A DNA stretch of 64,000 nt from an uncultured Latescibacterota bacterium. Its GTDB lineage: Bacteria; Latescibacterota; UBA2968; UBA8231. The notes under the pieces were generated by a model, which was not told the origin of the DNA, did no database searches, and was given only the letters and a program-made list of their open reading frames with translations. Both the position numbers and the translations under genes were made by a program. Below, one piece after another: positions 33,922 to 42,255 of the stretch; positions within the stretch are counted from its first letter, which is position 1; every line of letters begins with the position of its first letter. The DNA is taken from NCBI GenBank assembly GCA_958295495.1, contig OY282352.1:2914001-2978000 (forward strand). Direction: 5' to 3'.

Positions 33922-34119
33922 GGCCCGATTCCAGATTCCGCGGAAATTGACGCCTACCACATTGCAATTGCAACAGTAAACGGTATGGACTACCTATTAA
34001 CGTGGAATTGTACTCACATTGCCAACGCGGCGATGCGGTCCGACATCGAAACGGTGTGTCGGAACTACGGGTGTGAACCGCCGACAATCTGTACCCTACA
34101 AGAACTGATGGAGGCCTAA
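33922..34119 (+). pseudogene. Truncated PIN-domain (VapC-like) toxin, C-terminal half
   Basis: From 33922 a frame without start codon encodes about 65 residues of a PIN-domain toxin: IPDSAEIDAYHIAIATVNGM, then DYLLTWNCTHIANAAMR and ICTLQELMEA before TAA at 34117. The DYLLTWN-x-x-HIANA motif is characteristic. The N-terminal half with the first acidic residues is missing; the break coincides with the end of the duplicated segment. The small gene that starts 3 bases later is the usual neighbour of such toxins. Confidence 0.75.
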
Positions 34120-34121
34120 AG

Positions 34122-34325
34122 ATGCGCGACCCAATCGTCGAGGAGATGAGGAAACTGCGCGAGGAGTACGCAGCGCAATTTAATCATGACTCGAATGCTA
34201 TGTTCGACGATATCCTCAAGTGCCAGAGCCGAGAGGGTAAGAAATTAGTGACCTTCCCGGCCCGTAAGCCTAAGCACAAGCCAACCATTGGTGCAAGACA
34301 CGCCTTCTCTTCGCGACGGATGTAG
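34122..34325 (+). CDS. Small partner protein of the truncated PIN toxin
   Basis: A 67-residue basic, mostly helical protein beginning MRDPIVEEMRKLREEYAAQFNHD. Genes with this start regularly lie directly downstream of PIN toxins of the DYLLTWN type (from memory). ATG is 3 bases after the PIN stop, with GGAGG upstream. The C-terminal third (ARKPKHKPTIGARHAF) is unlike the family and may reflect an altered end. With the toxin broken, it is probably a leftover. Confidence 0.6.
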   Translation: MRDPIVEEMRKLREEYAAQFNHDSNAMFDDILKCQSREGKKLVTFPARKPKHKPTIGARHAFSSRRM

Positions 34326-34410
34326 AAAATAAAAACGTCCGAATCGCGACCACGTACCGACCGAGTGAACTAGAATGGTTATCAGACTTAAAAACGCGGA
34401 GGAGATCATC

Positions 34411-34632
34411 GTGAAGTGCCATGTTTGTGGAGGACGCTTGGAGCCGACCATTTCAGACCTTCCCTTCTGCCTTGGGCCGACTAGTATTGTCGTGATCAAG
34501 AAATTACCTGTGTTGGAATGCACCAATTGCACGGAATTCTCTATCGAGGATCCGGTTATGGAAAAGGTTGAGAACTTACTTGAGCAGACAGGTGAAGCGG
34601 CTGAGCTTGAAGTCATCGCCTATGCAGCCTAG
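34411..34632 (+). CDS. YgiT-type zinc finger protein
   Basis: A 73-residue protein with the YgiT/MqsA-type zinc finger CHVCGG (residues 3-8) and CTNC about 35 residues later, then a helix PVMEKVENLLEQ. Such proteins are usually the small second gene after a DUF4258 or MqsR toxin. No such toxin is visible upstream, so this is an orphan antitoxin-like gene. The GTG at 34411 is preferred over an ATG at 34375 because GGAGGAG lies 6 bases before it and the zinc finger normally starts at residue 2-4. Confidence 0.7.
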   Translation: MKCHVCGGRLEPTISDLPFCLGPTSIVVIKKLPVLECTNCTEFSIEDPVMEKVENLLEQTGEAAELEVIAYAA

Positions 34633-34682
34633 AAAGCTCTGTCCAATTAGCGACTGGAGGGGTTTCGATTTGCCCCCTTAAA

Positions 34683-35051
34683 CTATGAACTGCCCCAATC
34701 CCCCTCCTGCTTATACCAGTGACGCTGCATTTCCAGATACGTAAAGGACGCCGACCACGCAATCAGCCCCAACCCAATCAGCGACTCAATACCCGCCAAC
34801 AGCCGCGCCGGTCCCAACGGCGCGATGTCGCCGTACCCCAGCGAAGTGTACGTGATCAGCGAGAAATACAGGATGTCGGTTGGCCCGGACACCTCGCCGG
34901 AGAGGGTGGCCATGTCGATGGCGAGCAGGTAGTACCAGCCAACGGCAAAAAGCACGACCTCGACGAAGTGGGCGCAGAGAGTGAGCAGCACGACGAACAA
35001 CACTCGGACGCGCGGGGTAATAGGCAGCTTTCCCAGCCAGTGCCGAGCCAA
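34683..35051 (-). CDS. Two-segment potassium-channel-like protein, possibly frameshifted at the N-terminus
   Basis: A 122-residue ion channel of the Ion_trans_2 type: an outer helix (LFVVLLTLCAHFVEVVLFAVGWYYLL), the pore loop with selectivity filter TSLGYGD and an inner helix (LLAGIESLIGLGLIAWSASFTYLEM). TTG at 35051 is the only start in this frame. Upstream, another frame encodes a hydrophobic stretch, LLILIAIGVHYEALAFGSALAG, that reads like the family's first helix and joins the channel frame around GGGAAAG (about 35030-35040). A one-base frameshift is likely, or a sequencing error. An element end at 35095-35109 lies at the very start of that hydrophobic stretch. Confidence 0.7.
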   Translation of the reverse strand: MARHWLGKLPITPRVRVLFVVLLTLCAHFVEVVLFAVGWYYLLAIDMATLSGEVSGPTDILYFSLITYTSLGYGDIAPLGPARLLAGIESLIGLGLIAWSASFTYLEMQRHWYKQEGDWGSS

Positions 35052-35094
35052 AGGCGAGCGCCTCGTAGTGGACGCCGATGGCGATCAGGATTAG

Positions 35095-35109
35095 TAACTG
35101 ATGTTGCGC
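35095..35109. repeat. Isolated element end, TAACTGATGTTGCGC
   Basis: This matches the arms of the inverted-repeat elements at 36554-36645 and 51338-51452 with two differences from TAACTGACGTTACGC. It sits between the Rpn-like gene and the channel gene. Confidence 0.45.
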
Positions 35110-35116
35110 GGTAGCC

Positions 35117-36043
35117 CTACTCGTCGGCGTCTAACAGGTGTCTGAAGGCTTCGAGCGTGGGCATCTGTATGGCCGCCCGATGCAACTGCTTGAGGTGCGG
35201 CACATCGTCGATAGCGGCTATGCGGTCCGCTAGAGGATGCGCCGTGCTCAGCCCAAAGCGAATCTCCAAGACTTCGACAATATCTGCGAGCGTGCTTTTT
35301 CTTTCGCCTTGCTCTATGCCTTGCTCTATGCCTTGCTCCATGCCCTGCTCCATGCCCTGCTCTATGATGTATTGGGCAAACGATGACTCGCGCATAATCG
35401 CGTCCATGAGACCCTCCTCGGATAGAATACTACGAATGGTGGCCGACCCATACTCCAACCCACTCAAGATAGCCAAGCCCCCCAAAAGGTCAACTTTAAC
35501 CGCATCGGCCAACACCACCGCCTCGGTCGCCTGAACGCACCGACGCAACCACGCTTTCGCATCTAACCCGGCCGGCCGCTGCATCAACGGCGCAAACGGC
35601 AGCAAGCCTGAAGGCCCCTCGTCGAGCATGCGTTGGCCGTCTAGTTCACTCAGCCGAATCACTTGATATTGCACCAGCACGCGGAAGCCGTGCCGCTCTT
35701 GGAGGTAATGTCCCGGATCACTCCGACCCGCCGCTGGGCGCAGATAGATGACGATGGAGCAGAACGGCAGGCCGTACTGCTCGATGCCGCGCCCGACATA
35801 GCCGGCCATGCGGCGGGGCATGGGTGGGCTACTATCGGTGGTTTGAAATTCGTGATGGACCAACGCCTCCTCGCCGCCGAGGCGTACGCGGATAAGGCTG
35901 TCGGTGCGGTGGGTTTCGACGGTGGGTTGCTCGGTGTCGATGATGTCGAGCACCTCGAGGTCGTCGCGTTGCAGGGCGAAGCGGACGAAGTCGGCCGGGT
36001 AGGTGTGGATGAGGTGCTTGGCGATGGTATCAAATTCGGCCAT
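35117..36043 (-). CDS. Rpn-family PD-(D/E)XK nuclease/transposase-like protein
   Basis: A 308-residue protein of the Rpn/RpnC-like type. The nuclease core is in the N-terminal half: DSLIRVRLGGEEALVHHEFQTT (E-x-Q variant of the motif) and GLPFCSIVIYLRP. The C-terminal part has tandem EQGM/EQGI units encoded by 12-base repeats at about 35306-35365, a mark of this family, followed by a helical tail (TLADIVEVLEIRFGL). Rpn proteins cut DNA and raise recombination in E. coli. The start at 36043 is where the family begins (AEFDTIAKHLI). The ribosome binding site is weak. Confidence 0.8.
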   Translation of the reverse strand: MAEFDTIAKHLIHTYPADFVRFALQRDDLEVLDIIDTEQPTVETHRTDSLIRVRLGGEEALVHHEFQTTDSSPPMPRRMAGYVGRGIEQYGLPFCSIVIYLRPAAGRSDPGHYLQERHGFRVLVQYQVIRLSELDGQRMLDEGPSGLLPFAPLMQRPAGLDAKAWLRRCVQATEAVVLADAVKVDLLGGLAILSGLEYGSATIRSILSEEGLMDAIMRESSFAQYIIEQGMEQGMEQGIEQGIEQGERKSTLADIVEVLEIRFGLSTAHPLADRIAAIDDVPHLKQLHRAAIQMPTLEAFRHLLDADE

Positions 36044-36471
36044 AAGCCATGCCTTGGATAGGGGAGACCACAGGGCCGTTCCACGGGGAGCCGACCGCGT
36101 AACGTTTGTTCCTACGGCCTTGCAATATCCATGCCAAGGCGGTAGCACAGGGGGGCGGATGGGGCGGGGCGGGGTTCGACTGTATCGGGCGCGACACATA
36201 GATGACACCTTTAGGGACTAGACCGACCCGGAAGTCCAAAAGATGCGAGCAACGCACCCCCTGTTTTGCGGCCCTGTATGCGGCCTGTCGCTATGGCGAC
36301 ACAAGCGATCGGCTGTCGGCTGCAATGCTGAACTTTCGTCCGTGCCCCTACTTCAATCGCAACAGCTCAATTTCGACTGTCGATTCTGCGCGGCCAACCA
36401 GCCAACTTGCCCTCCACCCCAAGGAGCCCTGCGGCCCGACGCGAGGTTTAAGACCGATCTGACTTTTTAGT

Positions 36472-36512
36472 GTCCTAATCATCCCCTTCTCTTGGGGGCG
36501 ACTTATTAGGAC
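36472..36512. repeat. Inverted repeat with GTCCTAAT arms
   Basis: GTCCTAAT (36472-36479) pairs perfectly with ATTAGGAC (36505-36512); inside, CCCC and GGGG extend the stem. It might be a terminator or a small element. Confidence 0.45.
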
Positions 36513-36553
36513 AGACGATCAGCAAAACGGGTTAAGACCGCCTCTTAGGAGAA

Positions 36554-36645
36554 TAACTGAGGTTACGCATAGGCCCCTTAGGTATGGGATGCTGTCTCGC
36601 CTTCAGGCGTGAACAACATCCCATACCCGTACGTAACGTCAGTTA
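36554..36645. mobile_element. MITE-like nested hairpin with TAACTGA(C/G)GTTACG arms, 92 bp
   Basis: The outer arms TAACTGAGGTTACG (36554-36567) and CGTAACGTCAGTTA (36632-36645) pair with one mismatch. Inner arms GGTATGGGATG (36581-36591) and CATCCCATACC (36617-36627) pair perfectly, and a CGCC-ttca-GGCG stem fills the centre. The outer arms are shared with the element at 51338-51452. Confidence 0.65.
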
Positions 36646-36828
36646 GTAAAATTGAAACAGGTAGTATGGTAGCCATTGCAACGAGAATTTGTCCTCTAGC
36701 ACCCCGACCAGCATGGATGCTTTTTCAGCCGCCTTGAAGGTCGTTTGCCGAGTCGGTATCTTGGGCGACCAAAAGCAGATAATCTCCTGCGGTTGTCCTT
36801 GCTTTCGACCGGCACAGGGGAAAAGCGA

Positions 36829-36860
36829 ATCGCCGTCGTCCGATGGGCAACGACGGCGAT
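36829..36860. repeat. Perfect 11-bp hairpin
   Basis: ATCGCCGTCGT (36829-36839) and ACGACGGCGAT (36850-36860) enclose a 10-base loop. It lies about 50 bases downstream of the small coiled-coil gene on the minus strand and may end its transcript, though there is no T-run. Confidence 0.45.
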
Positions 36861-36913
36861 CCAACTCAGGTTACAGCTTATAGAATCAATTGAGGACGGG
36901 CATGGGGTTGGCG

Positions 36914-37201
36914 TTACGGGAGCTTATACAGAATCACGCCGATGGTCGATAGCCAATTGGTGAACAACAGGCCGAGAAACCAATTCATGCGCCGGTCGAG
37001 GCTTTCGATTTTGCGTTCAACGGCATCAAAGCGGGCGGCGGTGTTTTTCTCTGAGTTGTCGATTTGCATGGCCGTGCTCCTCGCCAAGCTTTCGATTTTG
37101 CGTTCAACGGTGTCAAAGCGGTGGTCATTCTGCTCAATGAGCGTTTCCAAGCGGGCCAAGGTGATGTCGTGTTGGTGAACTTTGGTTGCAACTTCGTTCA
37201 T
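36914..37201 (-). CDS. Small coiled-coil protein with C-terminal membrane segment
   Basis: A 95-residue protein: a coiled coil with two copies of a FDxVERKIESL unit (about residues 28-38 and 57-67), then a hydrophobic helix (about 73-92, WFLGLLFTNWLSTIGVILY). It has the same plan as the protein at 6767-7075, and both are probably membrane-anchored oligomers. The start at 37201 has AGGGGAAG upstream. It is divergent from the CRTAC1 gene that starts at 37294. Confidence 0.7.
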   Translation of the reverse strand: MNEVATKVHQHDITLARLETLIEQNDHRFDTVERKIESLARSTAMQIDNSEKNTAARFDAVERKIESLDRRMNWFLGLLFTNWLSTIGVILYKLP

Positions 37202-37293
37202 AAGACTTCCCCTTTCGCATTCGCGGGCGGGCCGATCTCGTCCGTCGAGAAAAGATAGCGGCTGTGCTCCCAATTGCAAAATTCCAAGCGGCG

Positions 37294-38886
37294 ATGATAG
37301 CAATGCGCTGGGTTTTTGTGCTGCTTTGTCTGTGGGGCGCGGCTGCGGCCGCCCAACCTCGGTACGTGGATGTGGCCGCGGCGGCTGGCATTGAATTCGC
37401 ACACCGCAATGGGGCTAAGGGGCAGAAGCAATTGCCCGAGACGATGGGGTCGGGCGTGGCCTTTTTTGACTATGACGACGACGGCTGGCTCGACCTGTAT
37501 TGGGTCAATGTCGCGGCCCCGGCCGCGCTCTACCGCAACGAGGGCAATGGCCGTTTTGCCGAGCGGACGCAAGCGGCCGGCGTGGGGAATTCTGGGTGCG
37601 GCATGGGCGCGGTGGCCGCTGACTACGACAACGACGGCGATGCAGACCTGTACATCACCTGCTACGGCGCGAACATCCTCTACCGCAACCGCGGCGACGG
37701 CCGCTTTGCCGACGCCACGGCTCCAGCCGGCGTGGGCGACGAGGGCTTTGGCACCGGCGCGGCCTTTGGCGATTGGGATCTCGACGGCGACTTGGACTTG
37801 TACGTGGCCAATTATCTGAACTTCCGCGCCGACCCGGACCGCGCCTGTTTTCGCGAGGATAGCGTCCGGGTCTATTGCGCGCCGTGGACCTATGCGCCCG
37901 AAGCGGACGCTTTTTACCGCAACGACGACGGCCGCTTCGCCGAGGTCGGCGCGGAAGTGGGGTTTGCTGGGGGTCGGGCGCGGGAGCTGGGCGCGGCCTT
38001 TGGCGATTGGGATCTCGACGGCGACTTGGACCTGTTCGCCGCGGGCGATGGCACACCCAATTTGCTCTATCAAAACGAGGGAGACCATTTCGCGGAAGTG
38101 GGTTTAATCGCCGGGGTTTCCCACAATAGACAGGGCCAATCCGAAGCCGGTATGGGCGTGGCCGCAGGCGACTACGACAACGACGGGGCCTTTGATTTTT
38201 TTGTGACCAATTTTTACTTGGAGACCAATACCTTGTACCACAATGAGGGCGAGGGGTTTTTCCGCGACCGGACGACGGACGCCAAACTGGGCAAGCCCTC
38301 GCTGGCGTACCTGTCTTGGGGCACGGCTTTCTTCGACTGGGATCTCGACGGCGACGAAGATCTCTTCGTGGCCAATGGCCACATCGACGACAACGTAGCA
38401 CTTTTCGCCGAGACCACGTACGCGCAGCCCAACCAGTTGTTCAGAAACGACGGCGCGGCTGGGTTTGCCGAGGTCAGCGCAGCGGCCGGGCTTGGTGCTG
38501 TGCAGTCGAGCCGGGGGGTAGCCTTGGGCGATTGCGACAACGACGGCGACGGCGATATTGCGGTGGCCCACATCAATGCGCGTCCCTCGCTTCTGCGCAA
38601 CGACATGGATGGCGAGCGCAACTACTTGGCCGTCCGCACGGTAGGCGTGGAGAGCAACCGCGATGGCGTCGGCGCTCGCATTCGCGTGCGCACCGGGCCT
38701 CGGGTGCAAGTGCGGGAGGTGCGCCGCGGCGGCAGCTATCTGTCGAGCCACGACCCGCGCGTCTTTTTTGGCCTTGGGGCCAGCGCGCAGGCCGACGAAG
38801 TGGAGATTCGCTGGCCCAGCGGCAAGGTGCAGCGGCTCAGCCGGGTGCTGGCCGGACAGGTGTTGACCGCAAAGGAGCCGCAATAG
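37294..38886 (+). CDS. CRTAC1-type protein: FG-GAP/VCBS repeats with ASPIC/UnbV end
   Basis: A 530-residue exported protein. After a signal peptide (MRWVFVLLCLWGAAAAAQ) come about seven FG-GAP/VCBS blades with calcium-binding loops such as DYDNDGDADLY and DWDLDGDLDLY, forming a seven-bladed propeller, then an ASPIC/UnbV domain (about 435-525: NYLAVRTVG...SNRDGVGARI...FGLG...EIRWPSG). The function of these proteins is poorly known; they are probably extracellular binding modules. The start is uncertain between ATG 37294 and 37303. The next gene, 39 bases on, is a TPR lipoprotein; a second CRTAC1/TPR pair lies at 44071-46907. Confidence 0.85.
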   Translation: MIAMRWVFVLLCLWGAAAAAQPRYVDVAAAAGIEFAHRNGAKGQKQLPETMGSGVAFFDYDDDGWLDLYWVNVAAPAALYRNEGNGRFAERTQAAGVGNSGCGMGAVAADYDNDGDADLYITCYGANILYRNRGDGRFADATAPAGVGDEGFGTGAAFGDWDLDGDLDLYVANYLNFRADPDRACFREDSVRVYCAPWTYAPEADAFYRNDDGRFAEVGAEVGFAGGRARELGAAFGDWDLDGDLDLFAAGDGTPNLLYQNEGDHFAEVGLIAGVSHNRQGQSEAGMGVAAGDYDNDGAFDFFVTNFYLETNTLYHNEGEGFFRDRTTDAKLGKPSLAYLSWGTAFFDWDLDGDEDLFVANGHIDDNVALFAETTYAQPNQLFRNDGAAGFAEVSAAAGLGAVQSSRGVALGDCDNDGDGDIAVAHINARPSLLRNDMDGERNYLAVRTVGVESNRDGVGARIRVRTGPRVQVREVRRGGSYLSSHDPRVFFGLGASAQADEVEIRWPSGKVQRLSRVLAGQVLTAKEPQ

Positions 38887-38925
38887 CCGGGCAGCCCTAC
38901 CAATGCCCTAGGAAAATTGTCATTT

Positions 38926-40107
38926 ATGAGATGGCTTCTAGTGATTTTGCTCATCGGCTGCAAGGAGCAGGAGCTGCCCCCGGCCACAGGGCGTGCGTAT
39001 TTCGAGCAGGGGCTTGAACACGCCCAACGCGGGCGTTTCCACGCAGCCATTGCCGCGTACAGGCAAGCGGCCGCGCAGATGCCCGACGCGCCCCAAGTCC
39101 ACTACAATCTGGCCAATGCCTATTTTTTGACCGATGCCCTCGACCAGGCCGAGGTCGCGTACCAAAAGGCCATAGCACTCAAGCCCGACTACGCGGATGC
39201 ACACTACCAGCTCGGCGGCGTGTATATTCGGCAAAAAAAGTACGAGGCGGCCTACGCGCCGCTCCGCAAGGCATTGGCCGGCGACCCTCGGCACATTGCC
39301 GCGTACAATGCCTTGGGTCTGCTGCACATCCGGCAGGGCGCATACCAAGAGGCCGCCGCCCTGTACGAGCGCGCCTTGCAGGTGGATTCGACGCGCTCTG
39401 AACTCTGGTACCATCTCGGCCAAGTAGGAGTCAAGCGCGGCGAGCCCGAAGCGGCGAAAACGGCGTTTGCCCATGCGATTCGCACGGACGCGACCCAAGC
39501 AGGTGCGTACGCAGGCTTGGGGGCCCTGTATGTGGAGGAGCGGCGCTACGAGGAGGCCGAGGGTCTTTTGCTGCGGGCCGTCGCGCTGCGCCCGTTTTGG
39601 GCGCGCCCCCACTACGACTTGGGGCAGGTTTATATGCGCTTGGGCGAGCGGCAAAAGGGCCGCGAGGTGTTGGAGCGATTTGCGCGCCTCGAAGAAGAGG
39701 AAAAGATGATCAAGAGCTTGGAGTTTACGCTCTTGAGCGAGGCCGAGGACGCGCGCCGCCACTACGATTTGGGTGTGCTCTACGGCCAGCGTCGCCAATT
39801 CGCCAAGGCCGCGGCGCGCTACCGCCGCGCCCTCGCGCTCGACTCGACCTTTGCGGCGGCCTATGTGAATTTGGGCAACATCTACTTGCGCGAGGAGCGC
39901 TTTGCGGCGGCCCAGCAGCTTTTTGCCCAAGCGCTCGCCGCAGATTCGACCCACGCCAACGCGCACAACAGCCTCGGCAACCTGCACCTGATGCGCCGGG
40001 ACTTTGCGGCCGCACAAATGGCGTTTGCCAATGCGGTGCGCTTGGCCCCGGACGACCCGGCCTTCCGCGAAAATTTGGACATCGCCCGGGGGTTGGAGGG
40101 GAAATGA
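38926..40107 (+). CDS. TPR-repeat lipoprotein
   Basis: A 393-residue lipoprotein (lipobox LLIGC, Cys12) made almost only of tetratricopeptide repeats, about nine to ten, for example ALDQAEVAYQKAIALKPDYADAH and RYEEAEGLLLRAVALRP. A break with a charged helix (about 225-265) divides the array into two blocks. TPR solenoids bind partner proteins. The tight link to the CRTAC1 gene suggests that the two form a periplasmic or surface complex. ATG 38926 is preferred to TTG 38917 on codon grounds; AGGAAA fits either. Confidence 0.8.
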   Translation: MRWLLVILLIGCKEQELPPATGRAYFEQGLEHAQRGRFHAAIAAYRQAAAQMPDAPQVHYNLANAYFLTDALDQAEVAYQKAIALKPDYADAHYQLGGVYIRQKKYEAAYAPLRKALAGDPRHIAAYNALGLLHIRQGAYQEAAALYERALQVDSTRSELWYHLGQVGVKRGEPEAAKTAFAHAIRTDATQAGAYAGLGALYVEERRYEEAEGLLLRAVALRPFWARPHYDLGQVYMRLGERQKGREVLERFARLEEEEKMIKSLEFTLLSEAEDARRHYDLGVLYGQRRQFAKAAARYRRALALDSTFAAAYVNLGNIYLREERFAAAQQLFAQALAADSTHANAHNSLGNLHLMRRDFAAAQMAFANAVRLAPDDPAFRENLDIARGLEGK

Positions 40108-40267
40108 GGGGCTTAGTGATATAGTACTGTTCACCGCGCATCTAGGGGCGTCGTCAGCACAAATTTTCGCCATGCGACCAAATATGCCGCCGGATGCCCC
40201 GCGACTTGGTGCGGCGCGCGGGCCATAGCGCGAGAGAGCCACAGGCACGTTGGACGGCAGAGCTAAA

Positions 40268-41551
40268 TTAGGCGGCCAATTCTTTCATCGCTGTGACGAA
40301 CAGTTCCAGCTCATAGGGTGTCGTGTAGATGTTCGGACATATCCGCACTGCCCCGGGATAACCCGGCGGCACGGTGAAAATTTTGTATTTATCGTACAGG
40401 GCGTCGGCAATGTCCCCGGGAGCTTGCCCCTCGATGCCAACGGTGGAAATGGCGCACGAGCGATGGGCCTCGCGGGGCGTGTACAAGACGATATTGGGCA
40501 CGTCGATCAGGCGCTCGACCCAGTAGTCTTTGATGTAGCGCAAGCGCGCTTCTTTGCGCTCCAAGCCGATGGCTTGGTTAAAGCGGATGGCCTCGGCCAA
40601 GGCCAGTTGCAAGTAGGCCGGATACGTGCCGATGTGGGCGAATTTGTGGATCGAGTCCGAGGCGTACCCACCGTCGCCGAACAGCGGCCACACCTGCTCG
40701 ATGTTCTCTTTTTTGATGTACAAGATGCCCGTACCCAGCGGTGCCAACATCCACTTGTGCAAACTCGCTCCGTAGTAATCGCAATGTAGGTCGGGAATTT
40801 TGTCGGCCAGATGGGCAAAGGAATGAGCGCCATCGACGATGACTTCCACCCCCCGCTCGTGGGCCATGTCGCAGATTTCTCGCACGGGCAGCACTTGGCC
40901 GGTTAAATAGGCGATGTGGGAGACGAGGATCACTTTGGTGCGCGGCGTAATGGCCCTTTTATAGGCTGCGACGATCTCGGCATTGTCCATGGAGGCGATG
41001 GGCAGGTCGAGCACCTTGTTGACTATGCCCTCGCGGGCGGCGCGCTGCTCAAACGCGACCTTCATGCTGCCGTATTCGTAGGTTCCCCACAAGGCCTCGT
41101 CCTCGGGTTGGAGCTTCAGCCCCATGATGACGATGTTGAGGGATTCGGTCGTGTTGCGCGTCAGGAGGATTTCTTCGGGCGAGCAGCCGGCAAAGCGCGC
41201 TAGCAATTGATGGATCGCGCGGGTGTCGTCCACCAGCTTGCGCCGCATGTAAAACGAGGGAATCTCATTGATGGCGCGGGCGTTTTTGCACACCTCATCG
41301 ACCCCGGCTTCCGGCTGCGGACTGAAATATCCGTTCTCAAAGTTGATAAACTGGGGCGACAAATTGAACGCCCCGCGCACGCTGTACCAGAAGTATTCGT
41401 CTGACGCACTGGCCTCTGGAGAGGCTTGGCCGAGGCGTTCAGAGGCCGCGTGGACCTTTTGCCGGCTGTCGGAGGCCCATAAGGACGCCGTCGCCGCGCC
41501 GAGCGTGAGGTTGCCCGCCTTTCTGAAAAAGCCCCTTCTCGAATCTGCCAT
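40268..41551 (-). CDS. Tat-exported class V aminotransferase (isopenicillin N epimerase-like)
   Basis: A 427-residue PLP enzyme. The N-terminus has a twin-arginine signal, SRRGFFRKAGNLTLGAATAS, so it is likely exported folded with its cofactor. The core is class V: FINFENGYFSPQP, TRNTTESLNIVI, EVIVDGAHSFAHL, and the PLP-binding Lys in GASLHKWMLAPLGTG. CefD-like enzymes epimerise or desulfurate amino acids; the substrate here is unknown. It follows the degenerate P-loop gene by 43 bases on the same strand. Start 41551 is chosen because the Tat motif begins at once. Confidence 0.85.
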   Translation of the reverse strand: MADSRRGFFRKAGNLTLGAATASLWASDSRQKVHAASERLGQASPEASASDEYFWYSVRGAFNLSPQFINFENGYFSPQPEAGVDEVCKNARAINEIPSFYMRRKLVDDTRAIHQLLARFAGCSPEEILLTRNTTESLNIVIMGLKLQPEDEALWGTYEYGSMKVAFEQRAAREGIVNKVLDLPIASMDNAEIVAAYKRAITPRTKVILVSHIAYLTGQVLPVREICDMAHERGVEVIVDGAHSFAHLADKIPDLHCDYYGASLHKWMLAPLGTGILYIKKENIEQVWPLFGDGGYASDSIHKFAHIGTYPAYLQLALAEAIRFNQAIGLERKEARLRYIKDYWVERLIDVPNIVLYTPREAHRSCAISTVGIEGQAPGDIADALYDKYKIFTVPPGYPGAVRICPNIYTTPYELELFVTAMKELAA

Positions 41552-41594
41552 TTCCGTGCTCTGCGCGTTGTGATTGGTGGTTGAGGGGCTTTGG

Positions 41595-42212
41595 CTAGCG
41601 GGACAAAAGTCGCGTGGCGGCATCGCCGGGATTGAGGTGGGGGATGGAGCGGTTGAGGAAGGTTTCGAGGAGTTGAGTAGGCGTTAGGTCGGTGGTGTCA
41701 ATGGCGAATTTGCGGCGAATCCAAGAGGCCCGCACCTCTTGCTGGAAACGATCTAGTATTTCCGCAACGTCTTCGGCGGGGACCAATGAGTGCGGGTGTG
41801 GGGCGGCGGCCATGCGGGCGCAGATTGTGGCGGGCGCAGCGCGTAGGTGGACGAGCATGGTGTCGTCGGGCATGTCTGGCTCGTATTCGCGGATGTCGGT
41901 GTCGATGCCCGGGTAGTAATACTTGGGGCCGTACACCTTTTCCTCGATGTGGAAGCCGCCCAACAGGATGTCTCGATAGCGGTGTAGCAAGCGCACGTGA
42001 TAGACGAGCTGGAAGCGCTGGAAGCGTTCCTTGATGGCCGGCAGCATGGCCAGCATGGCTAGCTGCTCCTCGTCGCTGAGGTGATAGGCGTCAGGGATGG
42101 TAAAATGGTCGTCGAGATGGTGGCTAATCCCGCGACTCAGCCCCCATTGATGGACCTGATCGATGAGGGTGCTGACGCCTGAGTATTCGCAGCCGACGGC
42201 AATGACGCGCAT
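41595..42212 (-). CDS. P-loop-like protein with Walker A lysine missing
   Basis: A 205-residue protein that begins MRVIAVGCEYSGVSTLID, the position and shape of a Walker A loop (GxxxxGKST) but with Val in place of the Lys. The rest resembles small kinases or sulfotransferases: FQLVYHVRLLHRYRDILLGGFHIEEKVYGPKYYYPG, and VHLRAAPATICARM at the Walker B/lid position. It may bind a nucleotide weakly or have another role. Start 42212 is preferred over 42218 because AAAGGA has proper spacing. It is upstream of the class V aminotransferase on the same strand. Confidence 0.6.
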   Translation of the reverse strand: MRVIAVGCEYSGVSTLIDQVHQWGLSRGISHHLDDHFTIPDAYHLSDEEQLAMLAMLPAIKERFQRFQLVYHVRLLHRYRDILLGGFHIEEKVYGPKYYYPGIDTDIREYEPDMPDDTMLVHLRAAPATICARMAAAPHPHSLVPAEDVAEILDRFQQEVRASWIRRKFAIDTTDLTPTQLLETFLNRSIPHLNPGDAATRLLSR

Positions 42213-42255
42213 GAGCATATCCTTTGCAATGTCGTGAACTGAGGTGAAATCCTGT

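Larger units (their letters stand above)
36044..36913. other. 870-base gap without a convincing gene, rich in inverted repeats
   Basis: Open frames here (for example 36643-36864 on the minus strand) match nothing I know and lack ribosome binding sites. The gap holds the leader of the Rpn-like gene, two short inverted-repeat structures (36472-36512 and 36829-36860) and one clear MITE-like element (36554-36645). The sequence TTAAGACCG occurs twice (about 36449 and 36532) around the first structure. Confidence 0.6.

Noticed and set aside
35306..35365. 12-base tandem repeats
   Set aside because: They encode the EQGM/EQGI units normal for Rpn-family proteins, so they are not a separate element.
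36643..36864. 73-codon minus-strand frame in the repeat-rich gap
   Set aside because: No recognisable family, no good ribosome binding site and it overlaps the hairpin at 36829-36860; reported only as part of the gene-free stretch.
38938..40248. Long minus-strand open frame (436 codons) opposite the TPR lipoprotein gene
   Set aside because: It mirrors the high-GC codon pattern of the TPR gene, has no domain and no ribosome binding site. Similar mirrored frames opposite the DUF6785 gene (60953-62149), the RND genes and pncB are rejected for the same reason.
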